From DATLFA01 sp039934635 (GTDB taxonomy: Bacteria; Actinomycetota; Acidimicrobiia; Acidimicrobiales; WLNW01), in the NCBI GenBank assembly GCA_039934635.1, contig JBDTLT010000034.1, positions 1-35,812 of the forward strand: a stretch of 35,812 nucleotides of DNA, in the 5' to 3' direction. This document shows positions 22,049 through 30,984 of the stretch, in pieces. The notes under the pieces were generated by a model. That model did not search any database, was not told the DNA's origin, and was given only the letters and a program-made list of their open reading frames with translations. The position numbers were made by a program, and so were the translations under genes. Every line of letters starts with the position of its first letter. Position 1 is the stretch's first letter.

Positions 22049-23908
22049 ATGCCTCGCCCGATCACCGATTTCGACCGCTGGACCTTCAACGAAGGCTCCC
22101 ACATTCGACTCTTCGAGGTCATGGGCGCCCACATCGACGGCGACGGCGTGCAGTTCCGGGTGTGGGCGCCGAATGCCGCGAGCGTGTCGGTCATCGGCGA
22201 CTTCAACAATTGGGACAACCGCGCGTCGCCGATGACGCCGCACGCGTCGGGCATCTGGGAGCACACGGTGCGGCCCGCGAGCAAGGGTCAGCGCTACAAG
22301 TTCCACATCCTCCCCCGCGGGGGCGGACCCTCGTTCGACAAAGCCGACCCACACGCGTTCAAGTCCGAGACCGCGCCCCTCACCGCGTCGATCGTGTGGG
22401 ACCTCGACTACGAATGGCACGACGACGCCTGGATGGCCGAGCGACACGCTCGCAATTCGATCGACGCGCCGATCTCGGTGTTCGAGCTGCATCTCGGTTC
22501 GTGGTCGCATTTCGGCGAAGTGAGCTACCGCTCGATCGCGCCGCGACTCGCGACACACGTCGAGCGTTGTGGTTTCACCCATGTCGAGCTGATGCCCATC
22601 ATGGAGCATCCATTTTACGGGTCGTGGGGTTATCAGGTCACGGGCTTTTTCGCGCCCACCGCTCGCTTCGGTGATCCGCAGGACCTGATGTATCTCATCG
22701 ATCATCTTCATCAGCGCGGCATCGGTGTGATTCTCGACTGGGTGCCGTCGCACTTTCCGAACGACGAACACGCGCTGGCCCGCTTCGACGGCACGCACCT
22801 GTACGAACACGCCGATCCGCGGTTGGGCGTGCATCCTGACTGGAACAGCCTCATCTTCAACTACGACCGTCACGAAGTGCGCAGCTTCTTGACGTCGAGC
22901 GCGCTGTACTGGGTCGAGAAGTATCACGCCGACGGCCTGCGAGTCGATGCTGTGGCCTCGATGCTCTACCGCGACTATTCGCGAGCGCCGGGCGAGTGGC
23001 TACCCAACGACAAGGGCGGCCGGGAGAATCTCGGTGCGATCACTTTTCTGCGCCAGCTCAACCAGCTCGTCTACCGCGAACATCCGGACATCCAGATCGT
23101 CGCCGAAGAGTCGACGGCATGGCCCATGGTCACGCGACCGGTCGACGTCGGCGGGTTGGGCTTCGGGCTCAAATGGGACATGGGCTGGATGCACGACACG
23201 CTCACCTATTTCGCACGCGACCCGATCTACCGATCGCACCATCACGGCGAACTGACCTTTCGGTCCGTGTATTCGTTCACCGAGAACTTCATCCTTCCGT
23301 TGTCACACGATGAGGTGGTGCACGGCAAGGGTTCATTGTTCGCCAAGCAATTCGGTGATCGTTGGCAGAAGTTCGCCGGCCTCCGATTGCTGTACGGCTA
23401 TCAATTCGGTCTGTCGGGCAAGAAGCTGCTCTTCATGGGGGCGGAGTTCGGGCAGGAGCGTGAGTGGAATCACAGTGAAGAGCTCGATTGGCATCTGTTG
23501 GCCCAACCCGATCACGCCGGCGTACTCGCGTGGGTGCAAGACCTCAATGCCCTCTACCGGTCCGAGCCGGCACTGCACACGCTCGACTGCGATCCCGGCG
23601 GGTTCGAATGGATCGAAGCCGACGATTCCCACAACAGCGTGGTTGCGTTCGTGCGTCATGGTTCGAGGGGCAAGCCCATCTTGGTGGTCGTCAACTTCAC
23701 GCCGGTGCCGCGGCTCGACTATCGCATCGGAGTGCCGCTGCGTTCGGGTTGGCGCGAGGTACTCAACAGCGACGCCGAGGAGTATGGCGGTAGCGGCGTG
23801 GGTAACTGGGGCAGGGTCATTGCTGATTACGTACCGTGGCACGGCTTCGATCAGTCGATCGGTGTTTCGCTACCTCCTCTTGGCGTGTTGTTCCTCCAAC
23901 CCGAGTGA
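22049..23908 (+). CDS. glgB: 1,4-alpha-glucan branching enzyme
   Basis: A 619-residue GH13 enzyme making alpha-1,6 branches in glycogen. A carbohydrate-binding module 48 (about 25-110: GVQFRVWAPNAASVSVIGDFNNWD) leads into the TIM barrel. The catalytic residues are D300 in GLRVDAVAS, E353 in VAEEST and D421 in LSHDEVVHGKGS; the C-terminal beta domain has VVAFVRHGSRGKPILVVVNFTP. It lacks the extra N-terminal domain of about 100 residues found in E. coli GlgB (728), like many shorter GlgB forms. The ATG at 22049 has no Shine-Dalgarno sequence and follows a hairpin directly. It is followed by glgC in the same direction after 43 bases. Confidence 0.95.
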   Translation: MPRPITDFDRWTFNEGSHIRLFEVMGAHIDGDGVQFRVWAPNAASVSVIGDFNNWDNRASPMTPHASGIWEHTVRPASKGQRYKFHILPRGGGPSFDKADPHAFKSETAPLTASIVWDLDYEWHDDAWMAERHARNSIDAPISVFELHLGSWSHFGEVSYRSIAPRLATHVERCGFTHVELMPIMEHPFYGSWGYQVTGFFAPTARFGDPQDLMYLIDHLHQRGIGVILDWVPSHFPNDEHALARFDGTHLYEHADPRLGVHPDWNSLIFNYDRHEVRSFLTSSALYWVEKYHADGLRVDAVASMLYRDYSRAPGEWLPNDKGGRENLGAITFLRQLNQLVYREHPDIQIVAEESTAWPMVTRPVDVGGLGFGLKWDMGWMHDTLTYFARDPIYRSHHHGELTFRSVYSFTENFILPLSHDEVVHGKGSLFAKQFGDRWQKFAGLRLLYGYQFGLSGKKLLFMGAEFGQEREWNHSEELDWHLLAQPDHAGVLAWVQDLNALYRSEPALHTLDCDPGGFEWIEADDSHNSVVAFVRHGSRGKPILVVVNFTPVPRLDYRIGVPLRSGWREVLNSDAEEYGGSGVGNWGRVIADYVPWHGFDQSIGVSLPPLGVLFLQPE

Positions 23909-23951
23909 CTGTGGTCGGTTCCGCGCACGATCGCGATCCGGATAGGGAAGA

Positions 23952-25214
23952 ATGGACGCCATGCCCGACTCCGCGTATCGCTCCGAACGTCCACGGGTGT
24001 TGTCGATGGTGCTCGCCGGCGGGGAGGGCAAGCGGTTGGCCCCGCTCACCCTCGACCGCGCCAAACCGGCGGTGCCGTTCGCCGGTAGCTATCGGCTGAT
24101 CGATTTCGCGCTGTCCAACCTCGCCAACGGCGGTTACCGCAAGATCGTGGTGCTGACGCAGTACAAGAGCCACAGCCTCGACGTGCACATCTCGCGCACG
24201 TGGCGCATGGCGACATTCATCGGCGACTATGTCACCTCGGTGCCGGCCCAGATGCGACGGGGCCGTCGCTGGTTCTTGGGCTCCGCCGACGCCATCTACC
24301 AGAACCTCAACATCATCGACGACGAAGAACCGACCTACATTTTCGTCTTCGGGGCCGACCACATCTATCGCATGGATCCGCGGCAGATGCTCGACAGTCA
24401 CATCGAATCAGGTGCCGGCGTCACCGTGGCCGCCATCAGGGTGCCCATCGAGCAGGCGGGTCAGTTCGGCGTCATCGAGACGGGTGACTCCACCAAGATC
24501 GAACGGTTCCTCGAGAAGCCGACCGACGCCGTCGGGCTGCGTGACGCCCCGGGCTTCGTGCTGGCATCGATGGGCAACTACGTCTTCGACACCGAGGTGT
24601 TGCGCAGCATCGTCACTGCCGACGCGCACGACGAGGGTTCGGCTCACGACATCGGCGGCGATCTTCTTCCCCGACTCGTCGCGCAGGGCGACGCGCACGT
24701 CTACGACTTCACCACGAACGAGGTGCCAGGCGAGACCGATCGCGATCGCCACTACTGGCGCGATGTAGGGACCCTCGACTCGTATTTCGACGCCCACATG
24801 GATCTCGTCGCGCCGTTTCCCGTCTTCAACCTCTACAACGACCGTTGGCCCGTCTACACGATGACGCGCACGCTGCCTCCCGCCAAGCTCGTCTACGACG
24901 GCGATCGCGGAGCACCCGACGTCTTCGACACGATGTTGTGCGCCGGGGCGATCGTGTCGGGCGCGCGGGTGCACCGTGCCGTGGTATCGCCGGGTGTGCG
25001 AGTCGAACGCGGATCGTTGGTGGAAAACTCCATCCTCCTCGACGACGTCATCATCGGCGAGGGCGCGATCGTACGCAATGCAGTCATCGACAAGAACGTC
25101 GTAGTGCCGGCCGGGGCCAAGATCGGCGTCGACCTCGAGCGCGATCGAGATCGTTTCGTCGTCACATCGAGCGGCATCGTGGCTGTCGCGAAGGGTCAGC
25201 GCCTCAGCGCGTGA
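23952..25214 (+). CDS. glgC: Glucose-1-phosphate adenylyltransferase
   Basis: A 420-residue nucleotidyltransferase forming ADP-glucose, the first committed step of glycogen synthesis. LAGGEGKRLAPLT (21-33) is the nucleotide loop, KPAVPFAGSYRLIDFALSN (38-56) the substrate region, and FGADHIYRMD carries the metal-binding Asp. The C-terminal left-handed beta-helix region (about 290-410) has hexad-like ENSILLDDVIIGEGAIVRNAVIDKNVVVPAGAKIG. AGGGA just upstream supports ATG 23952; ATG at 23961 is the alternative. Its last 11 bases overlap the tail of the convergent glgA. Bacterial GlgC is allosterically controlled by glycolytic intermediates; the effector here cannot be read. Confidence 0.95.
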   Translation: MDAMPDSAYRSERPRVLSMVLAGGEGKRLAPLTLDRAKPAVPFAGSYRLIDFALSNLANGGYRKIVVLTQYKSHSLDVHISRTWRMATFIGDYVTSVPAQMRRGRRWFLGSADAIYQNLNIIDDEEPTYIFVFGADHIYRMDPRQMLDSHIESGAGVTVAAIRVPIEQAGQFGVIETGDSTKIERFLEKPTDAVGLRDAPGFVLASMGNYVFDTEVLRSIVTADAHDEGSAHDIGGDLLPRLVAQGDAHVYDFTTNEVPGETDRDRHYWRDVGTLDSYFDAHMDLVAPFPVFNLYNDRWPVYTMTRTLPPAKLVYDGDRGAPDVFDTMLCAGAIVSGARVHRAVVSPGVRVERGSLVENSILLDDVIIGEGAIVRNAVIDKNVVVPAGAKIGVDLERDRDRFVVTSSGIVAVAKGQRLSA

Positions 25215-26610
25215 GCAGCTCGCGATAGAGCTCGATGTGTTGGTGCGCCGGTTGCATCCATGACCAGTCGGTGCTCATGCCGCGGCGCTGAAGCGCGCGG
25301 CGCCGACGAGGTTGCCTGACGGCGCGCGCGGCGCGATGCAGGGCGTCGACCATGCCCGCGGCATCGACCGAGCGGCTCACGAAGCCGTTGCCGTATCCTC
25401 GCTCACGATCGTCGTCGATGACGGTGTCGTGCAGCCCACCGACGTCGGTGGTGACCGGCACGGTGCCGTAGTCCATGGCCTGCATCTGCGCGAGACCACA
25501 CGGCTCGAATCGACTGGGCATCAAGAAGAGGTCGGCCCCCGCGAAAATGCGATGTCCGAGTGCGTTGTCGTAGCCCTCGACGAAGGCGAGGCGAGTGGGT
25601 GCGTGCTCGGCGTACTGGTGTGCCCGCTCGGCGAGCGCCTTGTCGCCGGCACCGAGCAGGACGAGTCGGGCCGGTATCTCGTCGAGGAACCGAGCGGCGT
25701 CGAGGGCGAGGTCGACGCCCTTTTGCTCGGCGAGGCGAGTGACCATGCCCACGATCGTGCTGCCGTCGTCGGACCAGCCGAGCTCTTCGAGCAAGGCCGC
25801 TCGGCAGGCACGCTTCGCCATCGGGTCAGCCGCGCTGTAGCGCGCCGCGAGGTGCGGATCGCGCGACGGGTTCCACACATCGGTGTCGATACCGTTGCGA
25901 ATACCGACGAGACGGTCGCCCAGTTCTTGCAGCCGATGGTGCAGACCGACGCCGAGCTCGGGCGTCACGATCTCGCGCGCATAGGTGGGGCTCACCGCGA
26001 TCACCCGATCGGCCAGTGCGATGGCGCCCGCCAGTGGGTTGGTGCCGCCGAACCATTCGTAGACCGCCCGCGACCCGAGACGGTCGAGCCACGACGGCGA
26101 GGTGATGCCCTGGTACGCGATGGTGTGAATCGTCAGCACCGTGGGGGGAGCCGAGTCGAGCAGCCCGGGAACCAGCCCCGTATGCCAATCGTTGAGATGC
26201 AACACGTCGGGAGCACGCATCTTGGTGATGGCGGCGACCGCGGCGCAGTACGCGGCAAACCGGTGATCGTTGTCGACCCACCCCTCACCGGTGGCAGGGT
26301 CGAGGTAGGGATGCGGCCGGGCGATGGTCGGCGCGTCGATGAGCGTGACCACTCGTCCGCTCTTGTCGCTGCCGCGTCGGGCGCGGGCCGAGCCCACCCA
26401 CCACGGCACGTCGAGCTCGTCGACCAGCTCGTCGTCGAGGGGACGGTTGTCGTAGTCGGGCAAGACGACCTCGACATCGACACCGGCGTGCTCCAGTGCC
26501 GTCGTGAGACCGGCCGCCGCCTCGGCGAGGCCTCCGACGCGGGCGATCGGCGAGAGCTCGGCAGTAGCGAAGAGGACGCGCAGTTGGTCAGCGGATCGGG
26601 AGAGCACCAC
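25204..26610 (-). CDS. glgA: Glycogen synthase (ADP-glucose), GT5
   Basis: A 468-residue GT-B glycosyltransferase extending alpha-1,4-glucan from ADP-glucose. Landmarks are the N-terminal VLFATAELSPIARVGGLAEA, LHLNDWHTGLVPGLL, LADRVIAVSPTYAREI, RNGIDTDVWNPSRD, a second nucleotide-binding fold, and SRFEPCGLAQMQAMDYGTVPV with the E-x7-type motif. The ADP-glucose loop is RVGGL (24-28), with Arg where E. coli has Lys15. The length fits GT5 GlgA (about 477). GTG at 26610 or the adjacent GTG at 26607 is the only reasonable start; either lies inside the end of glgX (about 20-base overlap). Its 3' end overlaps glgC on the other strand by 11 bases, so the two synthesis genes are transcribed toward each other. 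Confidence 0.92.
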   Translation of the reverse strand: MVLSRSADQLRVLFATAELSPIARVGGLAEAAAGLTTALEHAGVDVEVVLPDYDNRPLDDELVDELDVPWWVGSARARRGSDKSGRVVTLIDAPTIARPHPYLDPATGEGWVDNDHRFAAYCAAVAAITKMRAPDVLHLNDWHTGLVPGLLDSAPPTVLTIHTIAYQGITSPSWLDRLGSRAVYEWFGGTNPLAGAIALADRVIAVSPTYAREIVTPELGVGLHHRLQELGDRLVGIRNGIDTDVWNPSRDPHLAARYSAADPMAKRACRAALLEELGWSDDGSTIVGMVTRLAEQKGVDLALDAARFLDEIPARLVLLGAGDKALAERAHQYAEHAPTRLAFVEGYDNALGHRIFAGADLFLMPSRFEPCGLAQMQAMDYGTVPVTTDVGGLHDTVIDDDRERGYGNGFVSRSVDAAGMVDALHRAARAVRQPRRRRALQRRGMSTDWSWMQPAHQHIELYRELLTR

Positions 26611-28804
26611 TCGCCAGCCTACGAAGCAACACCACCGAAAAGCCGTCAACCACCAACGGGGCCTTCGCGTCGACGGGCTCGCCGGCACGCGCGACCTGCG
26701 CGCTGTGGATGGCCACGCGCCACGCGTCGTCGCGAAGCTCGGGGGCAAACGTGAAGGTCATCTCCTCGCGGTTCGCGTTGAACAACACCACGAAGCTCTC
26801 GTCGTGCTCCCACCCGGCCGCGCGTGGTTGGGCGCTCGGGCCCTGGCTCGAGGGGCCGCTCGGGCCCGGCGGCGCCCCGTCGCCGTTGAGGAACACGGCG
26901 AGGGTGCGGGCATAACCGACCCGCCAATCGTCTTCGGACATTCGTGCGCCCGCCGGTGTGTACCACGCGATGTCGGGCTCGCCCTCGCCACCGTTGCCCC
27001 GCACCGGCTGGCCTTCGAAGAAGTGTCGCCGGCGGAAGACGGGATGGCGATGGCGCAGTTCGCTCAACTGTGCGACGAAGGACAAGAGGTCGTGGTCGAC
27101 CGCGGACCAGTCGAGCCACGACAGCTCGTTGTCCTGGCAGTACCCGTTGTTGTTGCCCCGCTGGGTACGCCCGAGCTCGTCTCCCGCGAGCAGCATCGGC
27201 ACGCCCTGCGAGAGGAACAGCGTCGTCAACATGGCCCGCACCCGTCGCGCTCGTAGGTCGACGATGGCACGATCGGTGGTGGGTCCTTCGACACCTGAGT
27301 TCCACGATCGATTGTGGTTCTCGCCGTCACGATTCTTCTCGCCGTTGGCCTCGTTGTGTTTGTGGTCGTAGGCCACGAGATCGGCAAGCGTGAACCCATC
27401 GTGCGCGGTGATGAAGTTGATGCTCGCCGATGGGCGACGCCCGGACGAACCGTAGAGGTCGCTGCTACCCGTGAATCGATAGGCGAAGTCGGCAAGTGTC
27501 TCGTCGGCGCCCCGCCAATAGTCGCGCACGCTGTCGCGGTAACGTCCGTTCCATTCCGACCACAGCGGTGGAAAGTTGCCGACCTGGTAGCCGCCCTCGC
27601 CGAGGTCCCAAGGCTCGGCGATCAGCTTGACCCTCGAGATCACGGGATCTTGCTGGATGATGTCGAAGAAGGCCGACAGGCGATCGACGTCATGAAGCTC
27701 GCGGGCAAGGGCTGCCGCGAGATCGAAGCGGAAGCCGTCGACGTGCATCTCGACGATCCAATACCGAAGGCTGTCCATGATCAACTGCAACACGTTGGGA
27801 TGCAACATGTTGAGGCTGTTGCCGCAGCCGGTGTAGTCGACGTACTGGCGGCGATCGCTCGACAGCAGTCGGTAGTACGACGCGTTGTCGATGCCTCTGA
27901 ACGCGAACGAGGGCCCGAGTTGGTCGCCTTCGGCGGTGTGGTTGTAGACGACATCGAGCAGCACTTCGATACCGGCGCGATGCAGGGTCTTGACCATCTG
28001 CTTGAACTCTTGGACCTGCCGGCCGCGCTGGCGCTGCGCGGCATAGGCCGAGTGCGGCGCGAAATAGCCGATGGAGTTGTAGCCCCAATAGTTGGTCAGA
28101 CCGCGCCGGCCCAAGAACGCTTCGGGTATCGAGTGGTGGATGGGCAACAACTCGACCGCAGTAACACCCAGTGACGTGAGATGCGCGACGACAGGTGGGC
28201 TGGCGAGACCGGCGTAGGTGCCGCGCTGTGCCTGCGGAACTTCGGGATGTCGCATGGTGAGGCCGCGGACATGTGTTTCGTAGATCAAGGACTTGTGCAG
28301 CGGCGTGTTCGGCGAGCGGTCGTCGGCCCAATCGAAGTAGGGGTTCACGACGACGCTGAGTGGCATGAATGGTGCGCTGTCGGTGGTGTCGCGCGCGTCG
28401 GGGTCGTCGGTGCGATGCGAATACACTGCGGGCGACCAGCGCACGTTGCCGTCGATGGCCTTCGCATAGGGGTCGAGCAACAACTTGTCGGGGTTGCAGC
28501 GGTGACCGTCGTGAGGAGCCCACGGGCCGTGTACGCGATAGCCATAGAGCTGGTCGGGACCGACCTCGGGGACGTACCCGTGATGCACGAAGGCGGTGAC
28601 CTCCGGCAGTGTCACGCGCGTCTCGCGCCGTCGCTCGTCGAACAGGCAGAGTTCGATGTACTCGGCGCGCTCCGAGAAGATCGCGAAGTTCGTGCCGGAT
28701 CCGTCGAAGGTTGCCCCGAGCGGATACGAGGCGCCCGGCCAGGGCGCGACCGTGTCGTTCACGCCGCTCGTTTCGTCAGCTGTAGTAACGGTCGCGGTAG
28801 TCAC
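26588..28804 (-). CDS. glgX: Glycogen debranching enzyme, GlgX type
   Basis: A 738-residue GH13 isoamylase-like enzyme that removes alpha-1,6 branches from phosphorylase-limited glycogen. It opens with PWPGASYPLGATFDGSGTNFAIFS (about 21-44, CBM48). The GH13 catalytic residues are D361 in VDGFRFD, E397 in LIAEPWDLG and D469 in TAHDGFTLAD, and NHTAEGDQLGP marks region I. An odd Pro/Ser/Gly-rich insert sits in the C-terminal beta domain at about 641-665. GTG at 28804 overlaps glgP by 29 bases; GTG at 28762 would start 14 residues later without overlap and keeps the whole domain, so the start is uncertain. It lies between glgP and glgA in one operon; the three are likely co-transcribed. Confidence 0.93.
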   Translation of the reverse strand: MTTATVTTADETSGVNDTVAPWPGASYPLGATFDGSGTNFAIFSERAEYIELCLFDERRRETRVTLPEVTAFVHHGYVPEVGPDQLYGYRVHGPWAPHDGHRCNPDKLLLDPYAKAIDGNVRWSPAVYSHRTDDPDARDTTDSAPFMPLSVVVNPYFDWADDRSPNTPLHKSLIYETHVRGLTMRHPEVPQAQRGTYAGLASPPVVAHLTSLGVTAVELLPIHHSIPEAFLGRRGLTNYWGYNSIGYFAPHSAYAAQRQRGRQVQEFKQMVKTLHRAGIEVLLDVVYNHTAEGDQLGPSFAFRGIDNASYYRLLSSDRRQYVDYTGCGNSLNMLHPNVLQLIMDSLRYWIVEMHVDGFRFDLAAALARELHDVDRLSAFFDIIQQDPVISRVKLIAEPWDLGEGGYQVGNFPPLWSEWNGRYRDSVRDYWRGADETLADFAYRFTGSSDLYGSSGRRPSASINFITAHDGFTLADLVAYDHKHNEANGEKNRDGENHNRSWNSGVEGPTTDRAIVDLRARRVRAMLTTLFLSQGVPMLLAGDELGRTQRGNNNGYCQDNELSWLDWSAVDHDLLSFVAQLSELRHRHPVFRRRHFFEGQPVRGNGGEGEPDIAWYTPAGARMSEDDWRVGYARTLAVFLNGDGAPPGPSGPSSQGPSAQPRAAGWEHDESFVVLFNANREEMTFTFAPELRDDAWRVAIHSAQVARAGEPVDAKAPLVVDGFSVVLLRRLASGALPIR
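26810..26884 (-). repeat. Low-complexity Pro/Ser/Gly insert inside glgX
   Basis: Codons for about residues 641-665 encode a Gly-Pro-Ser-rich stretch with a repeated GPS core (GPSGPSSQGPSAQ) on very GC-rich DNA. The reading frame is kept. It sits between two strands of the C-terminal beta domain, where a flexible surface loop would do no harm. Confidence 0.5.
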
Positions 28805-30767
28805 GCACCATGCGTGCCGCAGTGAGCTGTGCGCCCATGGTCTTCCATGCGTGACGGACCTTTGCCATCCACTCGGTGGACGGGCTGCCGCCTTCGCCGT
28901 AGTACAGCGGAACGATGCGCGACTCGAGGATCGTCAACAGCGATGATGCCTCTTCGAAGTCGCGGGTGGCCGGGTCCGCTTCGTCGCTCGTCGGGATGGC
29001 CCATCCGTTTTCGCCGTCGAACAGCTCGTCCCACCAGCCGTCGCGGATCGAACAGTTGAGGCTGCCGTTGAGCGACGCCTTCATCCCACTCGTGCCACAT
29101 GCTTCGAGGGGCCGCACCGGGTTGTTGAGCCACACATCGCAGCCGCGATACAGCGTGCGGGCAACCTCGATGTCGTAGTCGGGGACGAAGACGAAGCGTC
29201 CGCGAGCGGCGATGTGGCTGGCGAACTCGTTGACTTGTGTGAGCAGTGCCTTGCCCGGTTCGTCTGCCGGGTGGGCCTTGCCCGCGAACACGAATTGGAT
29301 CGGCCGGTCGTCGTCGCTCAGCAGTTTGATCACACGGTCGATATCGAGCAACAACAGACTCGCTCGCTTGTAGGTCGCAAAGCGACGAGCGAAGCCGATC
29401 GTCAGTGTGCCCGGGTCGAGCTTGGCGCCCGTTGCGGCGCGCGCGACCACCATGTCGACGAGTTGACGACGACCGTCGGCGAATACGTCGCGCAATTCGT
29501 CGTCGTCGATCTCGTCGATCCGTGCCCAGGCAGCGGGATCGCCGTCGGCCCACGACGACCCGAGCACGCGGTCGAACGTGTCCTGCAACGTGGGGTTGAC
29601 CCATGTGCGCGAGTGCACGCCGTTGGTCACGGCGCCGATCGACGGACCGTGCGGCAGGTCGTGGAACATGCGCCGGCTGACTTCGCCGTGCAGTTGCGAC
29701 ACGCCGTTGGCCCGCCCGGCAATCGCGAGGCAGAAGGCCGCCATGTTGAACGGCGGATGATCGCCGTCGCCGGGCAACACGCCGAGCGGGAACAGATCGT
29801 TCATGGTCACTCGGTGACGATCGCACCAAGCGCCGACGTAACGGGTGAAGAGATCGCGGGGGAAGCGGTCGATACCGGCGGGCACCGGTGTGTGCGTCGT
29901 GAACAACGTGAGTGGCCGCACGGCGGCGATTGCATGGCTGAAGGAGAGACCCTGCTCGAGATAGCCACCGAGCAATTCGAGGATCAACAGGCCGGCGTGG
30001 CCTTCGTTGAGGTGATAGCAGCGCGGCGCGATGCCGAGTGCGGTGAGTGCCCGGGCGCCACCGACACCGAGCACGAGCTCTTGGCGCAGACGGTGTTCTT
30101 GGTCTCCCGAGTACAGACGATCGGTGATCGCGCGGTCGCGCGCGCTGTTCTCGGGTAGATCGGTGTCGAGCATGTACAGCGGTGTCGAACCGACGTCGCA
30201 GCGCCACACGCGAACCCATGCGATGTGATCACCGAGCTCGACGGGAACGCGCACGCCGGTGTCGCTGAGCCCGAGTATCGGTGCGTCTTGTTGTTGGTAC
30301 CACTCGTGTTGGCGGCCGTCGGTGACGAGCTGGCGAAAGAACCCTTCGCGATAGAAGAGACCGATGCCGACGAGAGGGACCGCGAGATCACTGGTCGCCT
30401 TGAGGTGATCGCCGGCGAGGATGCCGAGCCCGCCCGAGTACTGCGGCAGCGTTTCGGAGATGCCGAACTCGGGCGAGAAGTACGCGATGGTTCGCGAACC
30501 TTGCACGGCCGAGAGGCAGCGTTGGAGATCCGCGTACACCTCGTTGATCATGTCGACCAGATCTTGGTCGGCGAGGATCGCGGACCAGTCGTTGTCATCG
30601 AGCAGCGGCACGATCGCCATCGGATGGCCGTGAGGCGCGCCGGCGATGGTGCGTACGCGCTCGAGCAGCATGTTGGTGGCGCGATCCCATGCCCAGCGGT
30701 AGTTGCGCGCGAGCTCGAGCAATCGTCGTTCGAGGTCCGCTCTCGTCGTTCGGTTGGTCACATCCAC
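28776..30767 (-). CDS. glgP: Alpha-glucan phosphorylase
   Basis: A 663-residue PLP-dependent GT35 enzyme releasing glucose-1-phosphate from alpha-glucan ends. The N-terminal part (about 8-90) resembles DUF3417 of actinobacterial and Thermus phosphorylases, followed by IAYFSPEFGISETLPQYSGGLGILAGDHLKA (about 93-123). The PLP lysine is K563 in GTSGMKASLNG. Mycobacterium tuberculosis GlgP is about 860 residues; this protein stops soon after the catalytic core (RMVRDYRDRYYS) and so lacks a C-terminal region of that form. GTG at 30767 or 30761 starts the gene. It leads the glgP-glgX-glgA operon and is divergent from an acyl-CoA ligase gene across a 243-base spacer rich in dyads. Confidence 0.9.
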   Translation of the reverse strand: MDVTNRTTRADLERRLLELARNYRWAWDRATNMLLERVRTIAGAPHGHPMAIVPLLDDNDWSAILADQDLVDMINEVYADLQRCLSAVQGSRTIAYFSPEFGISETLPQYSGGLGILAGDHLKATSDLAVPLVGIGLFYREGFFRQLVTDGRQHEWYQQQDAPILGLSDTGVRVPVELGDHIAWVRVWRCDVGSTPLYMLDTDLPENSARDRAITDRLYSGDQEHRLRQELVLGVGGARALTALGIAPRCYHLNEGHAGLLILELLGGYLEQGLSFSHAIAAVRPLTLFTTHTPVPAGIDRFPRDLFTRYVGAWCDRHRVTMNDLFPLGVLPGDGDHPPFNMAAFCLAIAGRANGVSQLHGEVSRRMFHDLPHGPSIGAVTNGVHSRTWVNPTLQDTFDRVLGSSWADGDPAAWARIDEIDDDELRDVFADGRRQLVDMVVARAATGAKLDPGTLTIGFARRFATYKRASLLLLDIDRVIKLLSDDDRPIQFVFAGKAHPADEPGKALLTQVNEFASHIAARGRFVFVPDYDIEVARTLYRGCDVWLNNPVRPLEACGTSGMKASLNGSLNCSIRDGWWDELFDGENGWAIPTSDEADPATRDFEEASSLLTILESRIVPLYYGEGGSPSTEWMAKVRHAWKTMGAQLTAARMVRDYRDRYYS

Positions 30768-30810
30768 GCTCTTTTGATCGGCGCCTGGTCACCACGTGCA
30801 AGTGCGAAGG

Positions 30811-30857
30811 GCCTGGAACCTCGGACCGCAGGCAACGATGGTCCGAACGGCCCAGGC
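30811..30857. repeat. Two-tier dyad (nested stems) in glgP upstream region
   Basis: Outer arms GCCTGG (30811-30816) and CCAGGC (30852-30857) enclose inner arms CGGACC (30822-30827) and GGTCCG (30840-30845), with a 12-base loop and a 5/6-base internal loop. It lies 44-90 bases before the glgP start on its upstream side. It could be a leader RNA stem for glgP or nested operators. Base symmetry is directly visible; function is open. Confidence 0.4.
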
Positions 30858-30944
30858 AGCAAGCGGAAGAAGCTATCAACCATCGGCGCCGAATTCGCGG
30901 TCCAGCGGCGGTCGAGCACTGGCGCCGGGGGTGTGCTGAACTGA

Positions 30945-30956
30945 TTCTCCGGAGAA
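30945..30956. promoter_or_regulatory. Perfect 12-bp palindrome, candidate operator before acyl-CoA ligase
   Basis: TTCTCCGGAGAA is a perfect palindrome 55 bases before the ATG at 31011, in the size range of TetR- or MarR-type half-sites. No regulator is adjacent. It may also influence glgP from the other side. Confidence 0.35.
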
Positions 30957-30961
30957 ACCGG

Positions 30962-30984
30962 CTGGTGCGCCGGCGGGGCACCAG
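30962..30984 (+). repeat. Stem-loop in leader of acyl-CoA ligase gene
   Basis: CTGGTGC (30962-30968) and GCACCAG (30978-30984) form a 7-bp perfect stem with a 9-base loop, followed after ten bases by the GGAGG ribosome site (30995-30999) of the ligase gene at 31011. It could be a 5' UTR hairpin or a dyad operator. Confidence 0.4.
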
